Source of the DNA: Gaiellales bacterium
Lineage (GTDB): Bacteria > Actinomycetota > Thermoleophilia > Gaiellales > JAICJC01
NCBI GenBank assembly: GCA_036403155.1
Contig: DASWRM010000076.1
Span: 1 to 64,000, forward strand
Direction of reading: 5' to 3'
DNA: 64,000 nt
Shown piece by piece: positions 1 to 9,324 of the stretch. The position numbers and the translations under genes were made by a program. The notes under the pieces are model-generated. The model saw only the letters and a list, made by a program, of their open reading frames with translations. It had not been told where the DNA came from and made no database searches. How positions within the stretch are numbered: position 1 is the first letter of the stretch; the number at the start of each line of letters is the position of its first letter.

Positions 1-374
1 CGAACACGGCGACCGCGACCGGGTGGACGTCGGGCCGGTGTGCGAGCGCGGCGTCGATCTGCTTTCCGCGCCCCGGCGATGTCCTCGTCGGCGGAGGTGC
101 GCGGCCCCATGGCGAACACCGCGAACGGCATCCCGGCGAGCGCGGCGTGATGCCGCTTCAGAAGCCGCCTGGCATCCGGGTGTGCGCGCCCGGTGTAGAG
201 GGCCGCGCCGAGCACCACGCCGGCGTAGCGGCTGACATCGTCGACGTCGGCCGCCGGCGTCGCCTCGACCGCCCAGCCTCGCTCCCGAAGCCCGGTCGCG
301 ACCGCCTCCGCCACCTCGCGGGTCGAGCCATGCTTCGAGGCGTATGCGACGAGTATGGTGGGTAGCTCGTTCAT
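1..374 (-). CDS. flavodoxin-domain protein (HemG-like), C-terminus beyond the window
   Basis: The reverse strand reads from ATG at 374 and runs off the left edge, so only about 124 N-terminal residues are visible. They begin MNELPTILVAYASKHGSTRE, the FMN phosphate-binding loop of flavodoxins (T/S-x-x-G-x-T type, here SKHGST), followed by an alternating beta/alpha pattern and a LGAALYTGRAHPDARR segment typical of flavodoxin-domain proteins related to menaquinone-dependent protoporphyrinogen oxidase HemG. Such proteins carry FMN and act in electron transfer. An in-frame GTG lies three codons upstream (383) and could also be the start. Without the C-terminus I cannot tell a HemG-type oxidase from a general flavodoxin-like protein. 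Confidence 0.75.
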   Translation of the reverse strand, partial: MNELPTILVAYASKHGSTREVAEAVATGLRERGWAVEATPAADVDDVSRYAGVVLGAALYTGRAHPDARRLLKRHHAALAGMPFAVFAMGPRTSADEDIAGARKADRRRARTPARRPPGRGRRV

Positions 375-471
375 GATGTCCACATCGTCGCGCGTTCCGG
401 CGGCCGCGCGCATCGCGGTGCACGCCGTTCCGCGCTGCGGGAAGGCCGCAGCCCATGGCACACTCTGCGGC

Positions 472-894
472 GTGACCGTCCTGCGACGACACCGCCAGTG
501 GGCCATGCTGATCGCCGCCGCCGCCGGCGTGCTGATCGCCGCCGGAGCGATCAGCCTGACGATCGTCGAGAGCGTGTCGAAGGGGCCTGCGTACCAGGCT
601 GCCGTCTCGTACCTGCGAACCTCCGGCGACGCCGGCGTGGCGCGGCAGCAGCTGGGCGCGATCCTCGGGTTCGGGCTCGGGGTCACCGGCCCGGTGTCGG
701 AGTCCGGCAGCGGAGGCAACGCCCGGATCGCGTTCGACGTCCACGGCAACTGGCGCACGGGCCGCGTCACGTTCGACCTGGTCAAGCTCGGGCAGTCGTG
801 GGTCGTCACAGACGGCGTGCTGTCGGTCGACGGCGAGCAATTCCGTATGCCATGCACGCAACCGCACTCGCCTACGAGCTGCCGCGAGAGCTGA
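472..894 (+). CDS. small membrane-anchored Coa1-like protein
   Basis: A 140-residue protein starting at GTG 472, chosen because the hydrophobic segment follows at once; upstream codons in this frame read as non-coding. Residues about 9-31 form one transmembrane helix after a basic start (RRHRQW). The rest is a small alpha/beta domain with a pattern like the Coa1/Tim21-type fold: a helix with AYQAAVSYL, a glycine-rich G-x-G-V-T-G-P-V strand, then strands with the F-D-V-x-G-x-W motif. In bacteria such proteins have no established function. It overlaps the start of queA by 43 bases in another frame, so the two genes are probably co-transcribed. Family assignment is by pattern only. Confidence 0.6.
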   Translation: MTVLRRHRQWAMLIAAAAGVLIAAGAISLTIVESVSKGPAYQAAVSYLRTSGDAGVARQQLGAILGFGLGVTGPVSESGSGGNARIAFDVHGNWRTGRVTFDLVKLGQSWVVTDGVLSVDGEQFRMPCTQPHSPTSCRES

Positions 895-1859
895 TCGCCC
901 AGACGGCGGCGGAGCCGCGCGACAGCGCGCGGTTGCTGGTCTACGACCGCCGCACGGGGGCCATCCGCCATCGCATCTTCCGCGACCTGCCGGACGAGCT
1001 CGAGCCATCCGACCTGGTCGTGGTGAACGACACCCGGGTGCTGCCCGTGCGGCTGCGCGCCCGCCGCGCAACCGGCGGCGCGGCCGAGGTGCTCTTGCTC
1101 GAGCCCGCGCGCGAGGGGGGCTGGGAGGCGCTGGTCCGCCCGTACCGGCGGCTGCGGGAGGGGGAGCGGGTGGTCGCCGGGGGCCTGGCGGTGACGATTG
1201 CCCAGCGGCTCGGTGACGGGCGGGCGCGGGTCGAGCTCGGGGCCGAGGGATCGCTGGAGCAGGCGCTCGAGGCTGCGGGGGAGATGCCCTTGCCGCCCTA
1301 CATCACCGAGCCGCTCCGCGATCCGTCCCGCTATCAGACGGTGTACGCCCGGTCTGCGGGGTCCGCGGCGGCGCCGACGGCCGGCCTGCACTTCACCGAC
1401 GCCCTGTGGGAGCGTCTTCGCGAGCGCAACGAGGTCGTGGAGGTGACGCTCGACGTCGGACTGGACACCTTCCGGCCGCTCACGGCGGACGTCGTCGAGG
1501 AGCACCACATCCACTCGGAGCGGTACGCGGTGTCCGAGGCGGCCGCCGCGGCGGTCGAGTCGGCCCGGTCAGCCGGGCGGCGCGTGGTGGCCGTCGGCAC
1601 GACCACGGTGCGGGTGCTCGAGACGGTGTTCGGCGACCCTCGCGGAGAGCTCGAGGGGAGAACGCGGCTGCTGATCACGCCGGGACACCGCTTTCGCGCC
1701 ACCGGCGGGCTCGTGACGAACTTCCACCTGCCCCGCTCGACGCTGCTCGCCCTTGTCATGGCGTTCGCCGGGGAGCGGCAGACGCGCGACCTGTACCGTA
1801 CGGCGGTGGGCGAGCGCTACCGGTTCTACAGCTTCGGCGACGCGAGCCTGATCCTGTGA
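852..1859 (+). CDS. queA: S-adenosylmethionine:tRNA ribosyltransferase-isomerase
   Basis: QueA transfers and isomerises the ribosyl part of SAM onto preQ1 in tRNA to give epoxyqueuosine, in the cytoplasm. The 335-residue product has normal family length. Recognisable blocks are the N-terminal YELPRELIAQ and DSARLLVYDRRTG, VVNDTRVLPVRL, then PTAGLHFT, the VTLDVGLDTFRPL block and TNFHLPRSTLL near the end. The start at ATG 852 gives the standard N-terminus; the frame is open further upstream but reads as low-complexity arginine-rich sequence. The stop overlaps the GTG of tgt by 4 bases (GTGA), as expected for coupled translation within the queuosine pathway. Confidence 0.96.
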   Translation: MHATALAYELPRELIAQTAAEPRDSARLLVYDRRTGAIRHRIFRDLPDELEPSDLVVVNDTRVLPVRLRARRATGGAAEVLLLEPAREGGWEALVRPYRRLREGERVVAGGLAVTIAQRLGDGRARVELGAEGSLEQALEAAGEMPLPPYITEPLRDPSRYQTVYARSAGSAAAPTAGLHFTDALWERLRERNEVVEVTLDVGLDTFRPLTADVVEEHHIHSERYAVSEAAAAAVESARSAGRRVVAVGTTTVRVLETVFGDPRGELEGRTRLLITPGHRFRATGGLVTNFHLPRSTLLALVMAFAGERQTRDLYRTAVGERYRFYSFGDASLIL

Positions 1860-2974
1860 GCGTGGGGGAGTTCCGCATCGTGGCCCGCGACGGCGATGCG
1901 CGGGCGGGCGTGCTCGAGACGGCGCACGGGCCGGTGGAGACGCCCGTGTTCATGCCGGTCGGCACGAAGGCGACGGTGAAAGCGATGCTGCCCTCCGAGC
2001 TGCGCGACCTGGGCGCCCGGATCGTGCTCGGCAACACCTATCACCTGCATTTCCGCCCGGGCGAGGGGCTGATCGAGCGGCTCGGCGGCCTGCACCGCTT
2101 CATGGCCTGGGATCGTCCCATCCTGACCGACTCGGGCGGCTTCCAGGTGTTCTCGCTCCGCCACACCGCGGACCGGGTGGACGACGAGGGCGTCACGTTC
2201 CAGTCCGTCTACGACGGCTCACGGCACCGGTTCACGCCGGAGCTGGCGATGGAGGTGCAGCGGCGGCTCGGATCGGACATCGCAATGGCCTTCGACGAGT
2301 GCACGCGGGCCGATGTGACGCCGGAGCAGCTGGCGGCCGCGGTGCGGCGCACGTCGCTCTGGGCGCGACGCAGCCGGGAGGCGCCGCGCGCGGACGGCCA
2401 GCTGGTCTTCGGCATCGTGCAGGGGGCGACGGACATGGCGATGCGCGAGCAGAGCGCGGCCGACATCGTCTCGCTGGGTTTCGACGGCCACGCGATCGGC
2501 GGGCTGTCGGTCGGGGAGGAGCGGCGCGTGATGCTGGACACCGTGGCCGGGACGTCGGCGCTGCTGCCGGCCGACCGGCCTCGGTACTTCATGGGCATCG
2601 GCGATCCGGAGGGCCTGCTCGGCGTGATCGCGCGCGGCGTCGACATGTTCGACTGTGTCCTGCCCACCCGGCTCGGCCGCACCGGGAGCGCGCTGACGAG
2701 GGAGGGGCGCATCAACCTGCGCAATGCGCGCTTCGCCGACGATCCGCAGCCGCTGGTCGACGGCTGCAGCTGCCCCGCCTGCGCGGCATTCTCCCGGGCC
2801 TACATCCGGCACCTGATCACCCAGGACGAGATCGCGGGGCTGCGGCTGCTCACCCTCCACAACCTGCACTGGCTGATCGACCTGGTCCGCTCCGCCCGTC
2901 GGGCGATCGTCGATGGCCGGTTTGCGGCGTTCGCCGAGAGCGTGCGCACGGGTGACGCCGGAGCCGTCCTCTAG
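1856..2974 (+). CDS. tgt: queuine/preQ1 tRNA-guanine transglycosylase
   Basis: Tgt exchanges guanine-34 of GUN-anticodon tRNAs for preQ1, the substrate that QueA then modifies. The 372-residue length is normal. Visible motifs are GNTYHL, the catalytic-region DSGGFQVFSL, FDECT, the substrate-pocket GHAIGGLSVGE, the second aspartate region DMFDCVLPTRLGR, and the zinc site C-S-C-P-A-C with a histidine in the following LTLHNLHW helix. GTG 1856 overlaps the queA stop; a second in-frame GTG at 1862 is possible. Only 11 bp separate it from secDF, and no yajC lies between them although that order is common in bacteria. Confidence 0.96.
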   Translation: MSVGEFRIVARDGDARAGVLETAHGPVETPVFMPVGTKATVKAMLPSELRDLGARIVLGNTYHLHFRPGEGLIERLGGLHRFMAWDRPILTDSGGFQVFSLRHTADRVDDEGVTFQSVYDGSRHRFTPELAMEVQRRLGSDIAMAFDECTRADVTPEQLAAAVRRTSLWARRSREAPRADGQLVFGIVQGATDMAMREQSAADIVSLGFDGHAIGGLSVGEERRVMLDTVAGTSALLPADRPRYFMGIGDPEGLLGVIARGVDMFDCVLPTRLGRTGSALTREGRINLRNARFADDPQPLVDGCSCPACAAFSRAYIRHLITQDEIAGLRLLTLHNLHWLIDLVRSARRAIVDGRFAAFAESVRTGDAGAVL

Positions 2975-2985
2975 ACTGCGTCGCG

Positions 2986-5676
2986 GTGTCCGAGAAGCGG
3001 AAGAACCTGCTCATCCTGGGCGTTGTGGTCGTGCTGGTCGCCGGCTGTGCGGCGCTCATGGCCGTCCGGTCGTTCCGGCTCGGGCTCGACCTGCGGGGCG
3101 GCCTCGAGGTCGTGCTCGACGCGCGCCCGCTCCCCGGCCAGAAGGTGTCGCAGTCCGACCTGGACGCGTCGCGGTCCATCCTCGCCAAGCGCATCGACCC
3201 GAACGGGACGCTGAATCCCGAGATCCGCTCGTCGACGCATCCCGACCAGATCACGATCGAGGTGCCGGGGATCAAGGACCCGGCCGGAGCGGCGTCGCTG
3301 CTCGTCTCGAGCGGCCAGCTCCAGAGCTTTGACCTCTACCGCTTCCTGGACGACGCGTCGCAGGGAAGCTCGCAGTACACGGCCGCGCCGGCATCGTCGC
3401 TCTACGACCTGCTGGTCAAGCTGAAGCCGCGCGTCCAGGCGGACGTCACCGCTCACAAGGGCGTCGGCTCGTGGGCGCTGTTCGACGCGCGGCACCGGCA
3501 GCTCGGCAGGATCGAGCCGCAGAAGCAGCAGGTGCTCGAGGACTACAACCCGCAGAACCCGGTCGCCCCGCTCGACTCCCAGTGGCTCGGGATCCCGAGG
3601 GGCACCGAGGTGGTCTCGTGCGCGGCCTCGGTCGGGTGTCCCGGCTCCCTGGCCACCAGCGGCACGCTCTACTACCTGTTCGACCTCAACCAGAACGAGC
3701 AGGGCAACCCGTACGTGATCACCGGCGATCAGGTCTCCGCCGCGTCGGACACCGACCCGACCACCGGGCAGCCGATCGTGACGCTGACCTACAAGAACAA
3801 GGGCGGCGACGAGTTCACGAACATCTCCGCCCGCCTGGCGCAGGAGGCGATCGCCGCCCACCTGAACGACGGTGTGAACAACCCGCCCCGCGGGCTGCCC
3901 AACGCGATCGTGGTCGACAGCCGGCTGGTGGCGACGCCCGTCGTCGACCCTGACGAGAACCCGAACGGCATCGACGCGCGGCTGAACGGCAGCAGCGTGA
4001 TCAGCGGCCTGAGCAAGTCCGAGGCGGACCGGATCGCGCTCGAGATCCAGTCCGGGTCGCTGCCGATCAAGTTCACCGCGACGAGCTTCAACAACGTGTC
4101 GGCGACGCTCGGCAAGGACTCGCTGCGCAACGGCCTGATCGCGGGAGCCGCCGGCCTGGCGTTCGTGATGATCTTCCTGATCGCGTTCTATGGCTTCCTC
4201 GGCGTGATCGCGGACATCGCGCTGATCATCTACGGCGTCCTGCTCGCGGGCGTGGTGCTCGCCTGGCCCGTGACCATGACGCTGCCCGGCATCGCCGGCA
4301 CGATCCTCACGATCGGCGTCGCAGCCGACGCGAACATCGTGATCTTCGAGCGCATCAAGGAGGAGGTGCGCGCCGGGAAGACGATACGGACGGCGATCGC
4401 GACCGGCTACGCGCGCGGGTTCAGGACGATCATCGACGCGAACGTGGTCACGCTGATCGCCGCGGCGGTGCTGATCCTGGTCGCCACCTCCAGCGTCAAG
4501 GGCTTCGCGATCATGCTGTTCGTCGGCGTCTGCACGTCGATCTTCACGGCGGTGGTGGCGACGCGCGCCATGCTGGCGCTGCTCGCCGGATTCTCGTTCA
4601 TGTCCAGCCCGCGGGTGCTCGGCCAGATCGGCACGGGCGACCGCTGGAAGCGCTTCGACTTCATCGGCCGCACCAAGGTCTGGTTCGCCATCTCAGGCGT
4701 CTTCCTGGTGATCGGCGCGGTCAGCCTCGTCGGCCAGGGCCTGAACCGCGGCATCGACTTCACCGGCGGCAGCCAGTTCACGTTCAAGACGCCGACGGCG
4801 GTCAGCACGGCCAACGTGTCCAGCAGCTTCGCCGCAGCAGGGGTGAAGGACGCCGTCGTCCAGGGCGTCGGCGCCGCCAAGGGCGGCAACTACACGCAGT
4901 TCCAGGTGAAGTCGCACGCGCTGCCCGGGGGGGAGCAGAACGCCTTGATCACCAAGCTGGCGGGGCGCTACGGGATCGCGACGAACTCGATCAACTCGAA
5001 GAACGTCTCGTCGTCCTTCGGCCAGTCGGTGCTGGATCAGGCCTACCTGGCGATCGCCTTCTCGCTGCTGATCATCTTCATGTACGTGTCGTTCCGGTTC
5101 GAGTGGCGCTACTCGGTGCCCGTGATGGTCGCGCTGGCCCATGACATCCTGATCACGCTGGGGATCTACTCGCTGGCGCAGCGCGAGGTCACGGCCGACA
5201 CGGTGGCCGCGGTGCTGACGGTGCTCGGCTACTCGCTCTACGACACGGTGATCGTGTTCGACCGCGTGCGCGAGAACATCCCGATCCTCCGGCGGCTGTC
5301 GGCCAACGCGGTGGTCAACGAGTCTCTGGCCGAGACGATCACGCGCTCGCTGAACACGTCGGTCGTCACGCTGATCCCGGTCGTGCTGCTGTTCATCTTC
5401 GGCACGGGGTCGCTCACGGACTTCGCGTTCGCGCTGATCGTCGGCATCGCGTCCGGTGCCTACTCCTCGATCTTCATCGCCTCGCCGCTGCTCGCCATCC
5501 TGCTGGGGCGGGACCCGCAGTTCCGCGGCAGGGCCGTCGAAGCGCGTGTCGCCGGCTCGCCGATGCCGGCCACGGTCTCCGCCGAGCCGCAGCCCGTGGC
5601 CGCCGGTGACGCACCGGCGGAGCCGGCCGAGCGCGCGCGCCGCCGCCGCTCGAGGCCCCACGGCCGGCCGCGGTAG
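2986..5676 (+). CDS. secDF: fused protein translocase subunit SecDF
   Basis: An 896-residue single polypeptide joining SecD (about residues 1-535) and SecF (about 540-845). SecDF is the RND-type membrane partner of SecYEG that uses the proton gradient to pull secreted proteins outward. The SecD part shows TM1 at residues 5-25, the DLRGGLEVVL motif, a large extracytoplasmic P1 domain and a cluster of helices containing GVAADANIVIFERIKEE. The SecF part shows the GIDFTGGSQF motif and GYSLYDTVIVFDRVREN. The C-terminus is basic. GTG 2986 is 8 bases behind a TAGACT box at 2972-2977 that overlaps the tgt stop, so it may also be transcribed alone as a leaderless mRNA. Confidence 0.95.
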   Translation: MSEKRKNLLILGVVVVLVAGCAALMAVRSFRLGLDLRGGLEVVLDARPLPGQKVSQSDLDASRSILAKRIDPNGTLNPEIRSSTHPDQITIEVPGIKDPAGAASLLVSSGQLQSFDLYRFLDDASQGSSQYTAAPASSLYDLLVKLKPRVQADVTAHKGVGSWALFDARHRQLGRIEPQKQQVLEDYNPQNPVAPLDSQWLGIPRGTEVVSCAASVGCPGSLATSGTLYYLFDLNQNEQGNPYVITGDQVSAASDTDPTTGQPIVTLTYKNKGGDEFTNISARLAQEAIAAHLNDGVNNPPRGLPNAIVVDSRLVATPVVDPDENPNGIDARLNGSSVISGLSKSEADRIALEIQSGSLPIKFTATSFNNVSATLGKDSLRNGLIAGAAGLAFVMIFLIAFYGFLGVIADIALIIYGVLLAGVVLAWPVTMTLPGIAGTILTIGVAADANIVIFERIKEEVRAGKTIRTAIATGYARGFRTIIDANVVTLIAAAVLILVATSSVKGFAIMLFVGVCTSIFTAVVATRAMLALLAGFSFMSSPRVLGQIGTGDRWKRFDFIGRTKVWFAISGVFLVIGAVSLVGQGLNRGIDFTGGSQFTFKTPTAVSTANVSSSFAAAGVKDAVVQGVGAAKGGNYTQFQVKSHALPGGEQNALITKLAGRYGIATNSINSKNVSSSFGQSVLDQAYLAIAFSLLIIFMYVSFRFEWRYSVPVMVALAHDILITLGIYSLAQREVTADTVAAVLTVLGYSLYDTVIVFDRVRENIPILRRLSANAVVNESLAETITRSLNTSVVTLIPVVLLFIFGTGSLTDFAFALIVGIASGAYSSIFIASPLLAILLGRDPQFRGRAVEARVAGSPMPATVSAEPQPVAAGDAPAEPAERARRRRSRPHGRPR

Positions 5677-5737
5677 CGCCGAAGCTCCCCCGGACGGGTG
5701 TACCCGTCTGACCCCTGCCGGCCGATACGAACGTGAC

Positions 5738-6862
5738 ATGCGTCCGCGGTCCGACAGCTCGCAGCGGCGGTTCGACGATCTCATTGCCGTGATCGAATCG
5801 ACCCGTGCCCTGTCGTCGTCCGCCGACATTCCCGAGGCCATGTCGCTGTTCGCGCGGGAGCTGACGCTGCTGTTCGAGGCGAGCGCGTGCCTGATCTCCT
5901 CGTATGACGCCGAGTCGGACGCCGTCACCGATTGGGCGGCGCACGTGATCCCGCCCGCCACGCTGAACGTCGTGGCCGAGGACTATTCGCTGGCGGAGTA
6001 TCCGACCACGCAGCGGGTGCTGACCGAGCTCGTGTCCGCGGCGACCACCGTCGGTGACGGCGGCGACGCCGCCGAGCACGCATTCCTCGAGCAGATGGGA
6101 TTCAAGGCCAGCATGCTCACCCCGCTCGTGATGAACGGCAGGGCGGTCGGGCTGATCGAGCTGCTCGACACGCGCGCCCGCGCGTTCACCGAGGACGACA
6201 TCGAGTTCTGCCGGCTGATCTGCGACCACGCCGGGATCGTGCTCGGCACGGCGACGCTGGCGGAGCGGCTCGAGGAGCAGCACCTTGCGACCGTCGCCGC
6301 CCTCGCCGCTGCGCTGGAGGCCAAGGACGCGTACACGGGCAACCACGCCCAGACGATCGCCGAGTTCGCGGTCGCCGTCGGCGAGGAGCTCGGCCTGACC
6401 GGCCGTGAGCTGCGCGCGACGCGGATGGGCGCGCTCCTGCACGACGTCGGCAAGATCGGGATCCCCGAGTCGATCCTCAACAAGCCGGGCCCGCTGACGG
6501 ACGACGAGTTCACCGTCATGAAGCGCCACACCCTCATCGGCGCCGACATCATCGCCGGCATCCCGGGGATGGAGGAGGTCGTCTCGCTGGTGCGCTCGTC
6601 GCATGAGCGGTGGGACGGGCGCGGCTATCCCGACGGCCTGCAGGGCAACGAGGTGCCGCGCGGCGCCTACGTGATCGCCGTCTGCGATGCCTTCCACGCG
6701 ATGACCGAGGACCGGGTCTACCGCAAGGCGATGTCGTTCGAGGGCGCGTGCGAGGAGCTCCGTCGCTGCTCCGGGTCCCAGTTCATGCCTGCGGCGGTCG
6801 ACGCGCTGATCACGGTGGTCGAGCGGCGCGGCCGGCGCGTCCGCTACAGCCAGGCCGCCTGA
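5738..6862 (+). CDS. GAF and HD-GYP domain protein, putative cyclic-di-GMP phosphodiesterase
   Basis: A 374-residue cytoplasmic protein. Residues about 15-170 form a GAF-type sensory domain, and residues about 183-365 an HD-GYP domain. The catalytic HD pair is at 235-236 (HDVGKIGIP) and the family signature HERWDGRGYPDG at 289-300, with H264 and H289 as further likely metal ligands; all the key residues appear intact. HD-GYP proteins hydrolyse c-di-GMP to GMP or pGpG. No GGDEF domain occurs in the window, so its signalling partner is unknown. It stands alone between secDF and a convergent operon, ending 7 bases from the next gene's stop. Confidence 0.88.
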   Translation: MRPRSDSSQRRFDDLIAVIESTRALSSSADIPEAMSLFARELTLLFEASACLISSYDAESDAVTDWAAHVIPPATLNVVAEDYSLAEYPTTQRVLTELVSAATTVGDGGDAAEHAFLEQMGFKASMLTPLVMNGRAVGLIELLDTRARAFTEDDIEFCRLICDHAGIVLGTATLAERLEEQHLATVAALAAALEAKDAYTGNHAQTIAEFAVAVGEELGLTGRELRATRMGALLHDVGKIGIPESILNKPGPLTDDEFTVMKRHTLIGADIIAGIPGMEEVVSLVRSSHERWDGRGYPDGLQGNEVPRGAYVIAVCDAFHAMTEDRVYRKAMSFEGACEELRRCSGSQFMPAAVDALITVVERRGRRVRYSQAA

Positions 6863-6869
6863 GCCCCGT

Positions 6870-8129
6870 TCACCGCAGGACGGCGGTCGGCTCAGCCAGC
6901 ACGTCCTCGCAGGCGCACAGCTCGCCGCCGCGCGCCACGACCCAGTCGAGGATCCGTTCGTAGCAGCGATCCCACCCGCGCGCGTACGGCCCGGCGAAGC
7001 GGTCGTTGTGCCAGAGGATGGCGACCGTCCCGCCGATCTCGGCGACCCGCTCGAGCACCGCAACCGCCCGCAGGTACCCCTGGTCGGCGTCGAGACCGAG
7101 ATAGCGGCTGTCCGAGAGCGTGGCGTCCATCACCGCGAGCGGCAGCTCGACCAGATCGAACGCCCGGTCGTTTGGGAGGTCGTAGGGCCGGTAGGGGAAC
7201 GAGAACCCGCCGCGCAGCCCCGGCCGGTCGGCGTATCCGTGGCTCGAGTCGAGCGCAAAGCCCAGCCGCTCGAGCTCGGCAAACGTCCGGTGCGGGTCGT
7301 GGCGCAGGAAGTGGAAGCGCACGCTGCGCACCGGCGCGCCGGCCAGCGCCTGCAGCGCATCCCGCTCGGCGGACAGGCGGTCGGCGTGGTCGCTGGTCGT
7401 GTAGCTGGGGTGCAGCCCGATCTCGTCGCCCTGCGCGGCCAGCAGGTCGACCAGGCGGGCGCGGACGGCCCCGTATGCCGCGGCGTCCCCATCCAGGGGA
7501 TGGTGGTGCCCTGCGAGCAGGAAGTGGGTCGACCGGCCGCCGCGAGCGGCCTCGAGCTCGTGGATGCGGGCGAACGCCCAGTTCGGGTCGCGCCCGGTCA
7601 GCCGTGCGAGCGGGAGCAGGGCAAGGCCACGCGCCTCGCCGGCCAGGTCGGACCTGCGGCGCGCGCGTGCGGCGGCCTTCATCCGCGCCCCGGCCGCCAC
7701 CACCGACCGCGTGCTCGTCCAGCGCCGCGGCGTGTCGATGTCGTGCGTGAGCACCACCCGGAAGCGTCCACCGGGGCGCAGGCCGGTGGCGTCCGCAAAA
7801 CGGCGCAGCAGCCCGTCGACCGCGGGCTGCTCGGGATCGGCGAGGGCGTGTGCGGCCGTGAACCGGCCGTGGCGGTCGCGCGGAGCGCCCGGACGCTCCT
7901 CCCAGCGCGAGAGATGCCAGAAGGCGCTTGCGACCACGTCCTCGATTCCGTCGCCGAAGTCGAGCAGGCCGTCGGCGAGCGGACGCGGGGGAGCGGTGTC
8001 TCCACGCTCGAAGTACTCCCACGCGGCCTCGGAGCCGGGAAGCGCCGCCGACGGGTAGGCGATCGGGGTGGCCGGCGCGCCGCACGCGGACCGCAGCGTC
8101 GCGATCGCCCAGGCCGCCTTCGGGCTCAC
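6870..8129 (-). CDS. polysaccharide deacetylase-like protein
   Basis: A 419-residue protein, last gene of the leftward glycan operon. The N-terminal third resembles the domain that precedes the NodB-like fold in many uncharacterised actinobacterial deacetylase homologues (ASAFWHLSRWEER pattern). The catalytic-type region begins near residue 150 with VVLTHDIDTPRRW, whose H-D-I-D matches the Asp/His metal motif of carbohydrate esterase family 4. Later landmarks are HFLLAGHHHPLDG, DEIGLHPSYTT (second His motif) and a C-terminal AILWHNDRF. GTG 8129 overlaps the upstream gene's stop by 4 bp. Such proteins remove acetyl groups from surface polysaccharides; the substrate here is unknown. Confidence 0.8.
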   Translation of the reverse strand: MSPKAAWAIATLRSACGAPATPIAYPSAALPGSEAAWEYFERGDTAPPRPLADGLLDFGDGIEDVVASAFWHLSRWEERPGAPRDRHGRFTAAHALADPEQPAVDGLLRRFADATGLRPGGRFRVVLTHDIDTPRRWTSTRSVVAAGARMKAAARARRRSDLAGEARGLALLPLARLTGRDPNWAFARIHELEAARGGRSTHFLLAGHHHPLDGDAAAYGAVRARLVDLLAAQGDEIGLHPSYTTSDHADRLSAERDALQALAGAPVRSVRFHFLRHDPHRTFAELERLGFALDSSHGYADRPGLRGGFSFPYRPYDLPNDRAFDLVELPLAVMDATLSDSRYLGLDADQGYLRAVAVLERVAEIGGTVAILWHNDRFAGPYARGWDRCYERILDWVVARGGELCACEDVLAEPTAVLR

Positions 8130-9304
8130 CGCCCGCTCCGGAGCGCGCCGTAGATCTGGTGGATGCCCGGCATCGGATCGCGGAGCGACAGCACCGGCTC
8201 GGAGAACGGCGGCCGCAGCGGAGCGAGCGTTCTCCGGAGCCCCAGCCGCTCACGGCGGCTCTCCCGAAGGTGGCGGATGACGGCAACCCAACGGCGCCGC
8301 CCGGCCCGCTCGCTGGTGACCGGCTGGACGGGCATGCCGAGCGCGTCGCGATAGGCGATGGCGGTCAGGTCGACGCCGCAGTCTGCCGCAAGCGAGTGCC
8401 ACTGCCAGAGCCGCGCGTTCACCTCCATCAGACGCAGCGTGCCGTCGCGCGGGTCGCGCTTGTACTCGACCTGAGAGATGCCGTGGAAGCCCAGCTCGCG
8501 CAGCAGGCGCAGCGCGCCGTCCACCGCGTCGGCGTCCCAGCTCGCCTCACCCACCCGGCAGGTGCCGACGCCGGCCGGCGCCTGCAGCAGCTTGCGCCCG
8601 CAGAAGACGCCGAGTGCCCGCCCGGCCGCATCGACGAAGCTCCCGACCGTCCACAGGCAGTCGTCGCCGCCCGGAATCTTCTCCTGAAACATGGGAGCGA
8701 ACGGTTCTCCCAGACGGTAGGCCTCCACGAGCCGCTCCGCATCCTCAGCCTCGATCAGGGGCCGGCCGTACCGCGCTTTGAACCCGCTGCCCAGCGACGG
8801 CTTCATCACCGCCGGATACCGGATCCGACCGGCAGCCTCGCGTGCCTCCTCCTCGCTTGCCGGATGGAACGTCGGCGGCAACGGCACGCCGGCGCGCTCG
8901 GCCGCCTCGTACTGGTGGCGCTTGGCCTGGATCCGGTCGATCAGCGCATGCGGGCCGAACGGAAGCAGCAGGGTGTGCGGGGCATCGTTCACCGCGACCA
9001 GGTAGTCGTCATGGGTCGGGAACGCCACCGCCGGGCGGCCGATCGCCTCGCAGACGGCGGCGAGATGCTCCGCGAACGCCTCCCGCTCTCCCGGCGGTGG
9101 CCCCACGACCGGAACGGCCTGCCGCGATCGCAGGCCAAGCGCGCTTCGGCGGTGATCGACGGCCGCGACCGGTACCCCGATGCGGGCGAGGCTGCGGATG
9201 GCGGAGAGGCCGTTCACGTACGAGCATTCGAGGACGAGCGCGGGTGCGCGGCCTCCGTCGCCGAGCCGCGCCAGCCGTTCCCGGAGTGACCGGTCGAGCG
9301 CCAT
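8126..9304 (-). CDS. ATP-grasp domain protein, likely ligase of the glycan operon
   Basis: A 392-residue protein with the N-terminal pre-ATP-grasp segment (ALVLECSYVNGLSAIRSLAR) and an ATP-grasp core about residues 120-315: RIQAKRHQYEAAERAGVPLPPT, YPAVMKPSLGSGF, FQEKIPGGDD and the metal-binding LRLMEVNARLWQWH. This resembles the carbamoyl-phosphate-synthase-like and D-aspartate-ligase-like group, which joins amines to carboxylates with ATP. It lies between a sulfotransferase and a deacetylase homologue, suggesting it decorates or builds a surface polymer by forming an amide or peptide bond; that role is inference. Twenty bases separate it from the upstream sulfotransferase. Confidence 0.82.
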   Translation of the reverse strand: MALDRSLRERLARLGDGGRAPALVLECSYVNGLSAIRSLARIGVPVAAVDHRRSALGLRSRQAVPVVGPPPGEREAFAEHLAAVCEAIGRPAVAFPTHDDYLVAVNDAPHTLLLPFGPHALIDRIQAKRHQYEAAERAGVPLPPTFHPASEEEAREAAGRIRYPAVMKPSLGSGFKARYGRPLIEAEDAERLVEAYRLGEPFAPMFQEKIPGGDDCLWTVGSFVDAAGRALGVFCGRKLLQAPAGVGTCRVGEASWDADAVDGALRLLRELGFHGISQVEYKRDPRDGTLRLMEVNARLWQWHSLAADCGVDLTAIAYRDALGMPVQPVTSERAGRRRWVAVIRHLRESRRERLGLRRTLAPLRPPFSEPVLSLRDPMPGIHQIYGALRSGR

Positions 9305-9324
9305 TCAGCGCCGCGCCCGGACGC

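Noticed and set aside
498-851. Upstream extension of the queA frame (over 100 residues)
   Set aside because: The sequence is arginine-rich low complexity, overlaps a better frame with a membrane helix, and QueA is complete from 852.
1334-1759. Long open frames on the strand opposite to queA, secDF, recJ, relA and others
   Set aside because: They are mirror frames caused by high third-position G+C; their products are Arg/Ser/Pro-rich with no motifs.
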